From assembly GCF_030406405.1 (NCBI RefSeq), contig NZ_JAUEPL010000015.1, forward strand, positions 48,214 to 112,213: a DNA stretch of 64,000 nt, read 5' to 3'. The stretch is from Streptomyces ficellus. GTDB lineage: Bacteria; Actinomycetota; Actinomycetes; Streptomycetales; Streptomycetaceae. The notes beneath the pieces are model-generated. The model was not told the origin of the DNA. It ran no database searches and saw only the letters and a list, made by a program, of their open reading frames with translations. The position numbers and the translations under genes were made by a program. This document shows positions 17,858 through 26,508 of this stretch, piece after piece (within the stretch, counting starts at the first letter, position 1; the number at the start of each line of letters is the position of its first letter).

Positions 17858-18037
17858 TCAGGTGAAGTGCCTGGCGGCGACCGCGGCGAACCGGTCCACT
17901 GCGGCCCGGGCCAGGGCCGAGGCGTACGCGGCCGCTGCCGCGGCGGCCAACACGGTGATCAAGAGTCTGAGAAGCGGCGTGGCGGCTTCCGCTCCTCGTC
18001 CGCGTCGGCCGGCGCCGGCGTCGATGCGTCACTCACC
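17858..18037 (-). pseudogene. Small membrane protein, frameshifted
   Basis: A GTG overlapping the end of the upstream 91-aa gene gives VSDASTPAPADADEERKPPR RF in one frame, then stops. The adjacent frame continues as LRLLITVLAAAAAAYASALA and ends in RHFT at a stop near 17858. Joining them through one missing base near 17968 restores a 58-aa protein with a cytoplasmic acidic head and one transmembrane helix. Confidence 0.5.
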
Positions 18038-18304
18038 GGCGTCGCCCTCGCGTACCCGGGCAAGCCGGGCAGGCATTTCCCTGATGATTTCGGCGATGCG
18101 AATCCGGTCGTCCGCAGTCAGGGCGTCGCGCTCGGCCAGCAGCGGGGCGCGCTCCTCGCGCAGGGCGCGCGCAGCCTCCGGACTCGGTGCGGTGCTGATA
18201 CGGCCGCTGTAGGCCGCGATCACCGCGTTGAGCAGGGCGCGCGCCTGTTCGTAGGCGTCCATCTCCGCCGCCGTCCACCGTGGCGGCCGCGTACTATTCC
18301 GCAT
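18029..18304 (-). CDS. Hypothetical protein (91 aa)
   Basis: The ATG at 18304 follows a G-rich RBS (GGGGGGAG) by five bases. The product is a small, charged helical protein (TAAEMDAYEQARALLNAVIA, then EERAPLLAERDALTADDRIR). Family is not recognised. It is coupled to the downstream frameshifted membrane protein. Confidence 0.6.
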   Translation of the reverse strand: MRNSTRPPRWTAAEMDAYEQARALLNAVIAAYSGRISTAPSPEAARALREERAPLLAERDALTADDRIRIAEIIREMPARLARVREGDAGE

Positions 18305-18676
18305 GATTTCTCCCCCCATCCCCCCGTGTCCCCATGACGTCATGTGTGCCAACAGGCCTTTTTGTGCGTTGTGTTGCTCCAAGACTCCCATGCACAGACA
18401 TCAGCGATCAGCTTGATTCGGGATCGCCAGGAGGAACCCACAGGCCGCACCCCTCGACCGAATGGCTCAAGAGCAGCCACAGCAGCGACTTCGATGCCCT
18501 TTTCAGCCACACCTCTACCCCGTGGCCGATTTCGGGTGCATGCTGTGCCCGCGGCGCTCGAATCCCCCGTCGGGTAGCCGTTTCGGCTCCGCCCTGCGTC
18601 TCCGCTTGGGCGGGGCGGCGCCGCCTCCCGGCTCCCCACGGGAGGCCAGGCGCATGCCCAACCGACTGGAGGCCGG
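18305..18676. other. Intergenic region
   Basis: No convincing gene is present in these 372 bases. One plus-strand stretch near 18460 reads TEWLKSSHSS, like the start of DUF397, but no downstream family motif follows. Confidence 0.35.
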
Positions 18677-18928
18677 ATGCCGAACGAAGACCGTGCAAGG
18701 GCCCTGCCCCACGCAGACAACTCGGCTGTCCACGCGATGACCGCTGCGACTGAGCTGTCTCTGACGGACGAGGAACTGCTGGAAAGGTACCCAGCCGTCA
18801 GGGTGGTCGCGGAACGCTGGACCGCGCTGGAGAGGGAATTGAGGTCGCGGGGACAGCGAGCCGTGCAGCCGCTCCTGCCGGATGCACATGGACGGCATGC
18901 GATCAGCCGATTCGGCCGGAGTGGGTGA
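18677..18928 (+). CDS. Small hypothetical protein (83 aa), doubtful
   Basis: An RBS-like GGAGG lies four bases before the ATG at 18677. The central part (LSLTDEELLERYPAVRVVAE RW) is helical and plausible as protein. The C-terminus runs into sequence that on the opposite strand encodes the end of another hypothetical protein, so the true end may have been lost. No family is recognised. Confidence 0.4.
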   Translation: MPNEDRARALPHADNSAVHAMTAATELSLTDEELLERYPAVRVVAERWTALERELRSRGQRAVQPLLPDAHGRHAISRFGRSG

Positions 18929-19275
18929 CCAGGATGGTGACGGTCTCGTCCTTGATCTCATAGTAGGACCGGCCCTCGGACCTGGGCTGGTCAGCGAGCA
19001 GATCACCGGCATCCATCAGTTGACGCAGCCCGTCCCGTTCGTCCTTCAGGAACCGCGCGGCCGCGTCGATCGCGGCTTCGTCCCGGGTGATCGCGTACGT
19101 CCACCGCGCTCCAGACCGAGCCGGGCTCGCGGCCCAGGTGGTGCATGGGTACACGTACCTGGTGCCGCGCCGGCCATGCCGCCACCCAGCCGGTGCGGGC
19201 GTCCAGGCCCGGTCCGAAGGCGCCGCCAGGCGGTGGGCCTGCCATGTCGTACAGGGCGCGAGCACCCAGCGCCAC
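18903..19275 (-). pseudogene. Hypothetical protein with apparent frameshift
   Basis: The C-terminal frame (ITRDEAAIDAAARFLKDERD and YYEIKDETVTILVTHSGRIG) looks like real protein ending at 18903. Its natural N-terminal half appears in another frame (ALGARALYDMAGPPPG and GLDARTGWVAAWPA), with the shift near 19100. The combination would give about 120 aa. Function is unknown. Confidence 0.4.
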
Positions 19276-19417
19276 AACGGAAACCGCACGGCGCGATCAC
19301 CCGCACCGGCCCAGGAAGCACCGCAGCACCCGCCGAGTGATTCTGGCCGGTCCGCGGCTTCTGCCCCTGGGATCAGGGGCGAGGGGCGAGTCCTGCGGCG
19401 CACCTTGTCCGCGTGAC

Positions 19418-20221
19418 TCACCCGGGCGAGGCGCGGTCGCAGCCCGGCGCCGCGCGGCTGCTCGCGTCGCGGAGCACGGCGGCGACCAGTTCCGGTGCGT
19501 CAGCCATCGGCACATGGCCACAGCCGGGCAGCGGCACCAGTCGCGCGGCGGGGATCATGGCCTTGGCCCGCGCCGCCTGCCACGGCGGAAGGAGCCGGTC
19601 CCGGGTGCCCCAGGCGATGGTGACCGGCACATCGGGGATGTCCCCGCTGAACAGCTCCGCGCCACGTCCGGCGCGGAGAGCCGCCTTGCACGCCGCACCC
19701 TGCCGGGACATGGTCAGCACCGCGTAGGCGTACCTGCGCTCGGGGCCGGTCCAGAACCCGGCCGGAGCCAGTGCCGTCACACTGCGCACCAGCCCGGCCT
19801 GGGCCAGCCGCAACGCGATCAGCCCGCCCAGCGAATGCCCCGCCACATGCGGCCGCTCCACCCCCAGCGCGGCGAACAGCGCACCCATCCACCTGACCGC
19901 CGTCTCCAGATCGCGCGGCACCCCCAGGTCCAGGTCGGGCGAGTCACCGAAGCCGGGAAGATCGATCGCCATCGTCTCGTACCCGGTGAGCAGCGGCACC
20001 ACGTCGCCCCAGACCCGGCGGTCGTCACCGACGCCGTGCAGCAGGACCAGCGGCTCTCCGTCCCCCTGCCGTTCGTACGCCACGGTGACAGCGGCCAGGC
20101 CCGCGGCACGGCCTTCCACGTATGACGCCGGGCCGCGGGCGGGGGAAAGGGCGCGGGGCTGCCGCGGCGGGCGCCGGGACCGGTTGACGGCCGCGAGGAG
20201 GGAAGACGCCAGAAGGGTCAT
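19418..20221 (-). CDS. Alpha/beta-fold hydrolase (267 aa)
   Basis: The ATG at 20221 follows GGAGGTG. A 45-residue N-terminal extension precedes a standard alpha/beta hydrolase. Visible motifs are LVLLHGVGDDRRVWGDVVPL (oxyanion hole), IDLPGFGDSPD, the nucleophile elbow GHSLGG with Ser, WGTRDRLLPPWQA with the acid, and GCGHVPMADAPE with the catalytic His. Substrate cannot be told; esterase or lactonase activity is likely. It is monocistronic as far as can be seen. Confidence 0.85.
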   Translation of the reverse strand: MTLLASSLLAAVNRSRRPPRQPRALSPARGPASYVEGRAAGLAAVTVAYERQGDGEPLVLLHGVGDDRRVWGDVVPLLTGYETMAIDLPGFGDSPDLDLGVPRDLETAVRWMGALFAALGVERPHVAGHSLGGLIALRLAQAGLVRSVTALAPAGFWTGPERRYAYAVLTMSRQGAACKAALRAGRGAELFSGDIPDVPVTIAWGTRDRLLPPWQAARAKAMIPAARLVPLPGCGHVPMADAPELVAAVLRDASSRAAPGCDRASPG

Positions 20222-20399
20222 CGGACACCTCCACCGATGGGTTCAGCACAGTTCAGCACAGCGTTGCCGACACCGTCAGTCTCTCCCAACAGGAGGACCT
20301 CCTGAAGGCGCATATGCCTTCCGGCCTGGCCGTCCTGCTGTGGGCGCGCGGCTCCTGCTCGGTGGACAGGCCGCCCCGGTACGCCCGCAGGAAGCCGTT

Positions 20400-20801
20400 C
20401 TACTTCGACCGCCGGTCGGCGAGCTCGTCCAGGACGCGCATCGCCTCGGCGTGGGAACTCATCCGGGCGCTCACACTGCCGCTGGTGAACAGCATCGCAC
20501 CGGCGACCGAGACGGGCACCGACAGCCCCAGCACGGCGAGCGCCTCGGGCCAGTCCCGCTCGCTGTCGCACCAATCGCCCCGCCGTATCCCGTCGTTGGC
20601 CGTGTCCCCCTCGGTGAACAGCCGGGATTCGCACTCCTGGGGGTACCGGTCGCCGGGCTCCTCGTCGACCTCGTACGGCGTGAGCAGCAGGACGGCGCAC
20701 CAGGTCCACAGCAGGGCCGCCAGCGACAACAGCCCGATGCCCCAGGCCCGTTCCCGCCTGGATCGGTCACGAAAGTCCAGGTCATAGTCGCGTGATCGCA
20801 T
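20400..20801 (-). CDS. Hypothetical membrane protein (133 aa)
   Basis: Two transmembrane helices are present (GIGLLSLAALLWTWCAVLLL near residues 22-41 and ALAVLGLSVPVSVAGAMLFT near 86-105), separated by an extracytoplasmic acidic loop with two Cys (QECESRLF, GDWCDSER). The N-terminus is basic and the C-terminus helical. No family is recognised. The RBS is weak. Confidence 0.65.
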   Translation of the reverse strand: MRSRDYDLDFRDRSRRERAWGIGLLSLAALLWTWCAVLLLTPYEVDEEPGDRYPQECESRLFTEGDTANDGIRRGDWCDSERDWPEALAVLGLSVPVSVAGAMLFTSGSVSARMSSHAEAMRVLDELADRRSK

Positions 20802-20866
20802 GGCGTACGAAGCTAGCAGCCGCCACTGCGGTGCGGCGCACCGGTCTCCCGGGCCCGTCCGCCCCG

Positions 20867-22387
20867 TCAGCCGCGCGCGGCGCGCTCGTGGACCCGTCGG
20901 CCCATCACGTACGTCGCCGCGACCGCGCGTTCGTCGCCCAGGATCATCAGCGCGAAGAGCCGCTCGGCGAAGGACTCGGAGACCTCGGTGCGGCGGGCCA
21001 GCACCGGGGTCGCGGCGAAGTCGAGCACCGTGAAGTCGGCCTCCTTGCCCCGGCGGAAGTTGCCGATCACACCGTCGAGGTCCAACGCCTTCGCGCCGCC
21101 CAGCGTCGCGAGGTAGAAGCCGCGCTGTGCGGAGAGCGTCCCGCCGCGCAACGCGGTGACTTTGTACGCCTCGTTCAGCGTGACCAGGGCCGAGTAGCTG
21201 GTTCCCGCGCCGACGTCCGTCCCCAGTCCGACGGTGACCTTCTGCTCCCGGGCGGCGCGCAGGTCGAACAGACCGCTGCCCAGGAAGAGGTTGGACGTCG
21301 GGCAGAAGGCGATGGCGGAACCCGCTTCGGCCAGCCGGGTACGGTCGGTGTCATCGATGTGCACGCAGTGCGCGAACAACGACTTCTTGGTCAGCAGCCC
21401 GTGGCGGTCGTACACGTCGATGTACGAGCGGCCGCCGAAGAGCTCGTCCACGAGGGCCACTTCGTCCTCGTTCTCCGCCGCGTGGGTCTGGATCCACAGG
21501 TCCGGGTGATCGTTCCACAGCCGGCCGACCATGGTGAGCAGCTTCACGGTGGAGGTCGGGGCGAACCGCGGGGTGATGCTGTAACCGAGCCGGCCGCGGC
21601 CGTGCCAGCGGGCGATCAGCTCCCGCGTCTCCCACTCGGCCTGCGCCACGCTCGCGTCCCGCAGGTAGGCCGGGGCATAGGGATCGCGGTCCATCAGCAC
21701 CTTGCCGCACAGCATGCGCAGGTTGCGTTGCTCCGCCTGCTCGAAGAAGGCGTTTACGGAGGTGGGGTGGACGGTGGGGAACACCGTGGCCGTGGTGGTG
21801 CCGGCGGCCAGCAAGCGGTCCAGGAAGAATCCGGACAGGGCGCGGGCGTGGGCGCGGTCGTCGAACCTCGCTTCGGCGGGGAAGACGTACGTGTCCAGCC
21901 ACTGCAGCAACTGCTCGCCGTAGGAGGCGATCACGTCGACCTGCGCGGCGTGGATGTGGGTGTCGACGAAGCCGGGCACGATCAGCTTTCCCCGGTGGTC
22001 GACGCGTTCCGCTCCCGCGCTCAGCCCCGGCGGCAGGTCGCGGGCGTGCCCGGTCCACGCGATCCTGCCGTCCGCGCCGACGACCAGGGCACCGTCCTCG
22101 AAGAGTTCCCACGTGGCGGGGTCGGGCGGGTCGCCGGGGTCGTCGAGGAAGTGGAGCACCGTGCCGCGCACGACCAGCGGGCAGCCGCGGCCAGGGGCGG
22201 CGGACGTGGCGGCGCCGGCGGGTGCGGCAACGGCGGGTGCGGCGCCGGAGCCCAGTACCGGAAGTACGGCCGCGGCGGCCATGCCACCCAGCATGCTGCG
22301 ACGGCCGGGACCGGACCGGACGGGGGGCGAGGAAGAGAGCGGGGAGGGGGGCGACGGGACGGCGGCGCTGCCTGAGGAGTGGATCAC
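20867..22387 (-). CDS. Guanine-deaminase-like amidohydrolase with Tat-type signal
   Basis: The product is about 506 aa when started at GTG 22387. Metal-binding and catalytic motifs of the amidohydrolase superfamily are intact: GFVDTHIHAAQ (HxH), the His of WIQTHAAENEDEV, the His of LFAHCVHIDD, and GLGTDVGAG (Asp). The order and spacing fit guanine deaminase/8-oxoguanine deaminase. The N-terminus has a twin-arginine motif (GPGRRSMLGG), a hydrophobic stretch and an AVAA cleavage site, so it should be exported folded. Known guanine deaminases are cytoplasmic, so the location is unusual. The start is uncertain because no strong RBS is seen. Confidence 0.82.
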   Translation of the reverse strand: MIHSSGSAAVPSPPSPLSSSPPVRSGPGRRSMLGGMAAAAVLPVLGSGAAPAVAAPAGAATSAAPGRGCPLVVRGTVLHFLDDPGDPPDPATWELFEDGALVVGADGRIAWTGHARDLPPGLSAGAERVDHRGKLIVPGFVDTHIHAAQVDVIASYGEQLLQWLDTYVFPAEARFDDRAHARALSGFFLDRLLAAGTTTATVFPTVHPTSVNAFFEQAEQRNLRMLCGKVLMDRDPYAPAYLRDASVAQAEWETRELIARWHGRGRLGYSITPRFAPTSTVKLLTMVGRLWNDHPDLWIQTHAAENEDEVALVDELFGGRSYIDVYDRHGLLTKKSLFAHCVHIDDTDRTRLAEAGSAIAFCPTSNLFLGSGLFDLRAAREQKVTVGLGTDVGAGTSYSALVTLNEAYKVTALRGGTLSAQRGFYLATLGGAKALDLDGVIGNFRRGKEADFTVLDFAATPVLARRTEVSESFAERLFALMILGDERAVAATYVMGRRVHERAARG

Positions 22388-22524
22388 CCGCCGAGCATTC
22401 CGAAGGGTCCCGCGCCGACCGGTGCAGACGCTCCCGGGAGGCCACCCGCGCCACCCGTACAGCGGACAGCGGCAGTCCGCCGCTCCTGGTCGCGTCGGCG
22501 AGGGCGGCTGCCCTTTCTCCGCCC

Positions 22525-24117
22525 CTAGGAGGGGCCGGCGCGGCGGATGCCGAGGACTGCGACGACCGCGCCGATGACGGTCAGTACGCCGGTGGTGAGC
22601 ACCGCGGTGTGCACGCCGTTCATGAAGGCCTGGTGGCTGCCCTCGATCACCGCCGTCTTCAGGTGCGCGGGCATGTCGCCGGAGACCGGCGCGACACCCA
22701 TGGCGACCGCGTCCTTGGCGTCGCCGAGCCCGTGGGCCATGGCCGCGGGCACCCCGGCACCGGTCAGTTCGCCGGTGAGGGTGGAGCCCACCCGGCTGCT
22801 GATGACGGAGACCAGGACGGACGTGCCGAGCGCGCCGCCGACTTGCAGTGCCGTGGCCTGGAGGCCGCCGGCCACACCGCCGTCCTTGACCGGCGCGTTG
22901 CCGACGATGGCGTCGGAGGAGGCGGCCATCACCATGCCGACGCCCAGGCCGAGCGCGATGAACGGCGGCCACAGCGAGGCGTAGGCGGAGTGGGCGTCCC
23001 AGGTGAGCATCCAGAACGACGCGCCGGCCTGGAGCAGCATGCCCAGCGGCATCGTCAGCCGGGCGCCGAACCGTTCGGTCAGGGCCGCGCCGAGGGGCGA
23101 GGCGACGACGGAGGCCAGGCTCAGCGGCAGCGTGCGCACGCCGGCCTCGACGGGGGTGAGGCCCTGCACGTTCTGGAGGTAGAGCATGACGAAGAAGATC
23201 GAGCCGAGCAGGACGAAGAAGTTGAGCGCGGTGATGACCGTGCCGACGGTGAGGGCCGGGTTGCGGAACAGCCGCATGGGGAGCAGGGGATGGGCGACGC
23301 GGGCCTCGTGGAAGCCGAAGACCAGCAGGAGTGCCACGCCCGCGGCGATGGCGCCGAGCGTGCCGCCCGACGTCCAGCCCCAGGTCTCGCCCTTGACGAC
23401 GCCGAAGACGATGGCGAGCAGGCCGAGGGCCAGCAGGACGACTCCCGGGATGTCGAACTTCTCGCCCGTGGCCGCGGTGTTCCTGCTCTGTGGCAGGACG
23501 AGGGCGCTGACGACGACCGCGACGACACCGATGGGCGCGTTGATGTAGAAGACGGACTCCCAGGTGACGTGCTCGACGAGCAGTCCGCCGACGATGGGGC
23601 CGAGCGCGGTGGACACCGACGAGACCATCGCCCAGATGCCCACCGCCATACCGAACTTTTTGGGCGGGAAGACCGCGCGCAACATGCCGAGCGTATTGGG
23701 CATCAGCAGCGCGCCGAAGAAGCCCTGTACGGCGCGGAACGCGATCACGCCCTCGATCGACCCGGCCAGGCCGATGGCCACGGAGGCCACGGTGAACCCG
23801 GCCACGCCGACCAGGTAGAAAGTGCGGCGCCCGAACCGGTCGCCGAGCTTGCCGCCCAGGATGAGCGCGGCGGCCAGGGCCAGCAGGTAGGAGTTGGTGA
23901 CCCACTGCAGGTCAGCGGTGGAGGCGTGCAGGTCCCGGCCGATCTCGGGGTTGGCGATCGAGACCACCGAGCCGTCGAGGCCGACCATGAACAGGCCGAA
24001 CGCGACGGCGACCAGCGTCAGCCAGGGGTTGGCGCGCACCCCGCGGGGGGCGGCGCCGGCGTGCGGCCGGGGTGAGGAAGGGGTGAGGGCGTGGCGTTCC
24101 ACGGTGGAAGAAGGCAT
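22525..24117 (-). CDS. DHA2-family MFS drug exporter (EmrB/QacA type)
   Basis: The 530-aa protein has about 14 transmembrane helices. The first carries VGLDGSVVSIANPEIGRDLH, as in drug:H+ antiporters of the DHA2 group. Motif A (GGKLGDRFGRRTF) follows helix 2 and antiporter motif C (ALGPIVGGLL) is in helix 5. It probably exports a lipophilic drug. A MarR repressor gene lies divergently upstream beyond a mini-marR relic, which suggests repression relieved by substrate. Confidence 0.92.
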   Translation of the reverse strand: MPSSTVERHALTPSSPRPHAGAAPRGVRANPWLTLVAVAFGLFMVGLDGSVVSIANPEIGRDLHASTADLQWVTNSYLLALAAALILGGKLGDRFGRRTFYLVGVAGFTVASVAIGLAGSIEGVIAFRAVQGFFGALLMPNTLGMLRAVFPPKKFGMAVGIWAMVSSVSTALGPIVGGLLVEHVTWESVFYINAPIGVVAVVVSALVLPQSRNTAATGEKFDIPGVVLLALGLLAIVFGVVKGETWGWTSGGTLGAIAAGVALLLVFGFHEARVAHPLLPMRLFRNPALTVGTVITALNFFVLLGSIFFVMLYLQNVQGLTPVEAGVRTLPLSLASVVASPLGAALTERFGARLTMPLGMLLQAGASFWMLTWDAHSAYASLWPPFIALGLGVGMVMAASSDAIVGNAPVKDGGVAGGLQATALQVGGALGTSVLVSVISSRVGSTLTGELTGAGVPAAMAHGLGDAKDAVAMGVAPVSGDMPAHLKTAVIEGSHQAFMNGVHTAVLTTGVLTVIGAVVAVLGIRRAGPS

Positions 24118-24134
24118 CGAGGTGCTTGGTCCTT

Positions 24135-24180
24135 GTACGGAGTCGTACGGAGTCGTACGGGGTGTACGGGGTGTACGGGG
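24135..24180. repeat. Short tandem repeats before the exporter gene
   Basis: Units of GTACGGAGTC (two) and GTACGGGGT (three) occur in tandem 18 bases upstream of the exporter start. They lie in its presumed leader. Copy number could vary by slippage. Confidence 0.7.
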
Positions 24181-24304
24181 GTGCTGTGGAGGAGGTGGCG
24201 CGCACCGCGCTCACACATCACGTGCGCGTGGGCATGAGGATGCGGATGCGGTACGGCGGCGCAGTCGCTCCGCGCGCGAGGGTGGGCAGGTGCGGGCCCC
24301 GCGG

Positions 24305-24427
24305 TCAGCCGGCCGCGGGGCGAAGGTGACGGTCCACGGGGTCGGGGGCCGCGAGAGCGTCGACGGCCGACCCGAGCGCGCTTCGTTCCCCGTCGGTGAG
24401 CGGGGCGGACGCGCGGGCAGTGGGCAT
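24305..24427 (-). pseudogene. Mini-marR: inverted, internally deleted copy of the MarR gene (40 aa)
   Basis: The frame starts with ATG at 24427 and ends at 24305. Its first residues MPTARAS match MPTTSAS of the MarR protein at 24499. Its second part LTDGERSALGSAVDALAA matches LTDTQRHALGSAVDALHA, and it ends RPAAG against HPASG. The whole winged-helix DNA-binding core is missing. Its promoter and start (TACCTACAGTGGGTGCATG) nearly copy those of marR (TACCTATAGTGGGGTCCATG) in the opposite direction. It looks like an inverted duplication followed by deletion. It may still be translated as a leaderless peptide. Confidence 0.75.
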
Positions 24428-24433
24428 GCACCC

Positions 24434-24498
24434 ACTGTAGGTACGCAAACATAGCTATGTCAATAGACCTATTCGCCGAGGTACCTATAGTGGGGTCC
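24434..24498. promoter_or_regulatory. Divergent marR / exporter promoter region with operator
   Basis: On the plus strand TAGACC (24464-24469) and TATAGT (24486-24491), 16 bases apart, place the transcription start at or just before the marR ATG at 24499, so the mRNA would be leaderless. On the minus strand TTGACA (24463-24458) and TACAGT (24439-24434), 18 bases apart, do the same for the mini-marR ATG at 24427. Between the -10 boxes lies a palindrome (ACATAGCTATGT, 24449-24460) and ATAGACCTAT, likely MarR operator sites overlapping both -35 boxes. Confidence 0.7.
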
Positions 24499-24972
24499 AT
24501 GCCCACCACCAGCGCGTCCGTCCAGGACACCGACCACGTGGCCGCCGAGCTCGTGGCGTGCCTGCCCGCGCTGCACCGGGCCCTCGACCGGCGCATCAGC
24601 CAGGACTTCCCGCACCCCAAGCTCCCCGAGGCCCAGCTGGCACTGCTCAAGCATGTCCAGACCCACGACGGCGTCACCGTCCGCGAAGCCGCCGAAGCCC
24701 TGCTGATGAAGCCGAACAACGTCAGTGCCCTGGTCACCCAACTGACCGAGCAGGACCTGCTGGAACGCCGGCAGGACCCCTCGGACAAGCGGATCGCGCA
24801 CCTGCACCTGACGGCGCTCGCGAAGCAGCGGATCGCCGAGGCCGACCGCGTCATGGGCACTCACATCGCCGAGGCTCTGGGCGCCCTCACCGACACGCAA
24901 CGGCACGCCCTCGGGTCGGCCGTGGACGCCCTCCACGCCATGGCCCGGCAGCTGCACCCCGCGAGCGGCTGA
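24499..24972 (+). CDS. MarR-family transcriptional repressor
   Basis: This 157-aa winged-helix regulator starts at ATG 24499, directly downstream of a -10 box, so it is probably leaderless. The recognition helix region is VREAAEALLMKPNNVSALVT (residues about 67-86). The wing follows with LERRQDPSDKRIAHLHLT, the DxRxxxxxLT-type signature of MarR. The helical ends should form the dimer. It is divergent from a DHA2 exporter and most likely represses it and itself by binding the shared operator. Its C-terminus has a truncated inverted copy upstream. Confidence 0.9.
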   Translation: MPTTSASVQDTDHVAAELVACLPALHRALDRRISQDFPHPKLPEAQLALLKHVQTHDGVTVREAAEALLMKPNNVSALVTQLTEQDLLERRQDPSDKRIAHLHLTALAKQRIAEADRVMGTHIAEALGALTDTQRHALGSAVDALHAMARQLHPASG

Positions 24973-25116
24973 CCGCGAAGGCCACCCGTGCGCGCCGTGA
25001 CGGGTTTGCTGACGACGGCCGGTCTCCCCGTCACCGGGTGATCATCTGGGTAGGGTGAGCGGCCGGTGCCTCGACGTGGTGCCGTGTTGTTCGTTGACGC
25101 TCACGGGGGCTGAACC

Positions 25117-26508
25117 GTGGAGGAAGCCCGTCACAGGGTGGGACGGCTCGCCCGGGCGCGGCGGCAGTTGCTGACCGTGCACCCGGCTCGTACCGTCGTG
25201 CTCGCCTTCGCCACCGTGATCCTCCTGGGCAGCCTGCTCCTGGCGCTGCCCCTGGCGGCCGAGGAGGGACGCGCCACCGGGCCGGTCACCGCGCTGTTCA
25301 CCGCCACCTCCGCCGTGTGCGTGACCGGACTGGCGGTCGTCGACACCGGCACGTACTGGAGCGGGTTCGGCGAAGGGGTCATCCTCGCGATGATCCAGGT
25401 GGGCGGCTTCGGCATCATGACGATGGCCTCGCTGCTCGCGCTGCTGGTCTCCGGCAAGCTGCGGCTGCGCATGCAGCTGACGGTGGCGGCGGAGACGAAG
25501 AGCCTCGGGCTCGGTGAGGTACGGCGGGTGCTTCTCGGGGTCGCGGGGACCACGCTGGCCGTCGAGCTCGTGGTGGGAGCGGTCCTCGCCCTGCGTTTTC
25601 GCTTCGGGTACGAGGAGGGGGCCGGCCAGGCGGCCTACCTCGGCTACTTCCACGCCGTGTCGGCGTTCAACAACGCGGGGTTCGGGCTGCACGCCGACAA
25701 CCTGGTGCGCTACGCCCAGGACCCGTGGGTGACCCTGCCGGTCTCCACGGCCGTGATCCTGGGCGGCATCGGCTTCCCGGTACTGCTGGAGCTGCTGCGC
25801 CACCGCCACCGGCGGCGCACCTCGGACCGCCGCACCTGGTCGCTGCACACCAGGCTGACCCTGATCACCACTGCCGTGCTCCTCGTCGTCGGCACCCTGC
25901 TGACGTGCCTGTTGGAGTGGACCAACCAGGACACCCTCGCGCCGTTCGGCTGGGGCCACAGAATCCTGAACGGCTTCTTCCACTCCGCGATGACCCGCAC
26001 CGCCGGGTTCAACGCCCTCGACATCGGCGCCCTGAACCCCTCGACGCTGCTGATGACGTCGATTCTGATGTTCATCGGCGGAGGCAGCGCGGGAACGGCC
26101 GGCGGCATCAAGGTCACCACCTTCGCGGTCCTGGCCGCCGCCATACTCGCCGAGGTACGCGGTGAGCCCAATTCGGTGATCCTCAATCGCAAGCTCGGCC
26201 CGCACGTCCTGCGTCAGGCCCTGACCGTTGCGCTGCTCAGCGTCGGCGTGGTCGTCGCGGCCACGCTCGCGGTCCTCACCGTCAGCAGGCACGCGTTCGA
26301 GGCGGTGCTGTTCGAGGTGGTCTCCGCCTTCGCGACCGTCGGACTGTCCACGGGCATCACCGCTGACCTGCCGACCTCCGCCCAACTGCTGCTGGTCCTG
26401 CTGATGTTCGTGGGCCGGCTCGGACCCGTCACCCTGGTCTCGGCCCTGGCCCTGCGCGAGCGGACCCGCCGCTACCAGCTGCCCGAGGAGCGACCTGTCA
26501 TTGGGTAA
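25117..26508 (+). CDS. TrkH/KtrB-family potassium uptake membrane subunit
   Basis: The 463-aa protein shows four pore repeats, each with the filter glycine: VCVTGLAVV, FNNAGFGL, TRTAGFNAL and FATVGLSTG. The intramembrane gate loop GGGSAGTAGGIKVTT is in the third repeat. This matches KtrB-type Na+-dependent K+ translocators. It starts with GTG at 25117. The stop overlaps the next gene, which encodes the cytoplasmic RCK subunit, so the two form one transport complex in the cell membrane. Confidence 0.93.
   Translation: MEEARHRVGRLARARRQLLTVHPARTVVLAFATVILLGSLLLALPLAAEEGRATGPVTALFTATSAVCVTGLAVVDTGTYWSGFGEGVILAMIQVGGFGIMTMASLLALLVSGKLRLRMQLTVAAETKSLGLGEVRRVLLGVAGTTLAVELVVGAVLALRFRFGYEEGAGQAAYLGYFHAVSAFNNAGFGLHADNLVRYAQDPWVTLPVSTAVILGGIGFPVLLELLRHRHRRRTSDRRTWSLHTRLTLITTAVLLVVGTLLTCLLEWTNQDTLAPFGWGHRILNGFFHSAMTRTAGFNALDIGALNPSTLLMTSILMFIGGGSAGTAGGIKVTTFAVLAAAILAEVRGEPNSVILNRKLGPHVLRQALTVALLSVGVVVAATLAVLTVSRHAFEAVLFEVVSAFATVGLSTGITADLPTSAQLLLVLLMFVGRLGPVTLVSALALRERTRRYQLPEERPVIG

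Noticed and set aside
18460..18520. DUF397 gene start (TEWLKSSHSS)
   Set aside because: The conserved CVEVA motif and the rest of the domain are absent; a similar weak match near 11460 was rejected for the same reason.
20792..24075. Long plus-strand open frames opposite the amidohydrolase and exporter genes
   Set aside because: They are chance frames antisense to two well-supported genes, with low-complexity Gly/Arg/Ala products.
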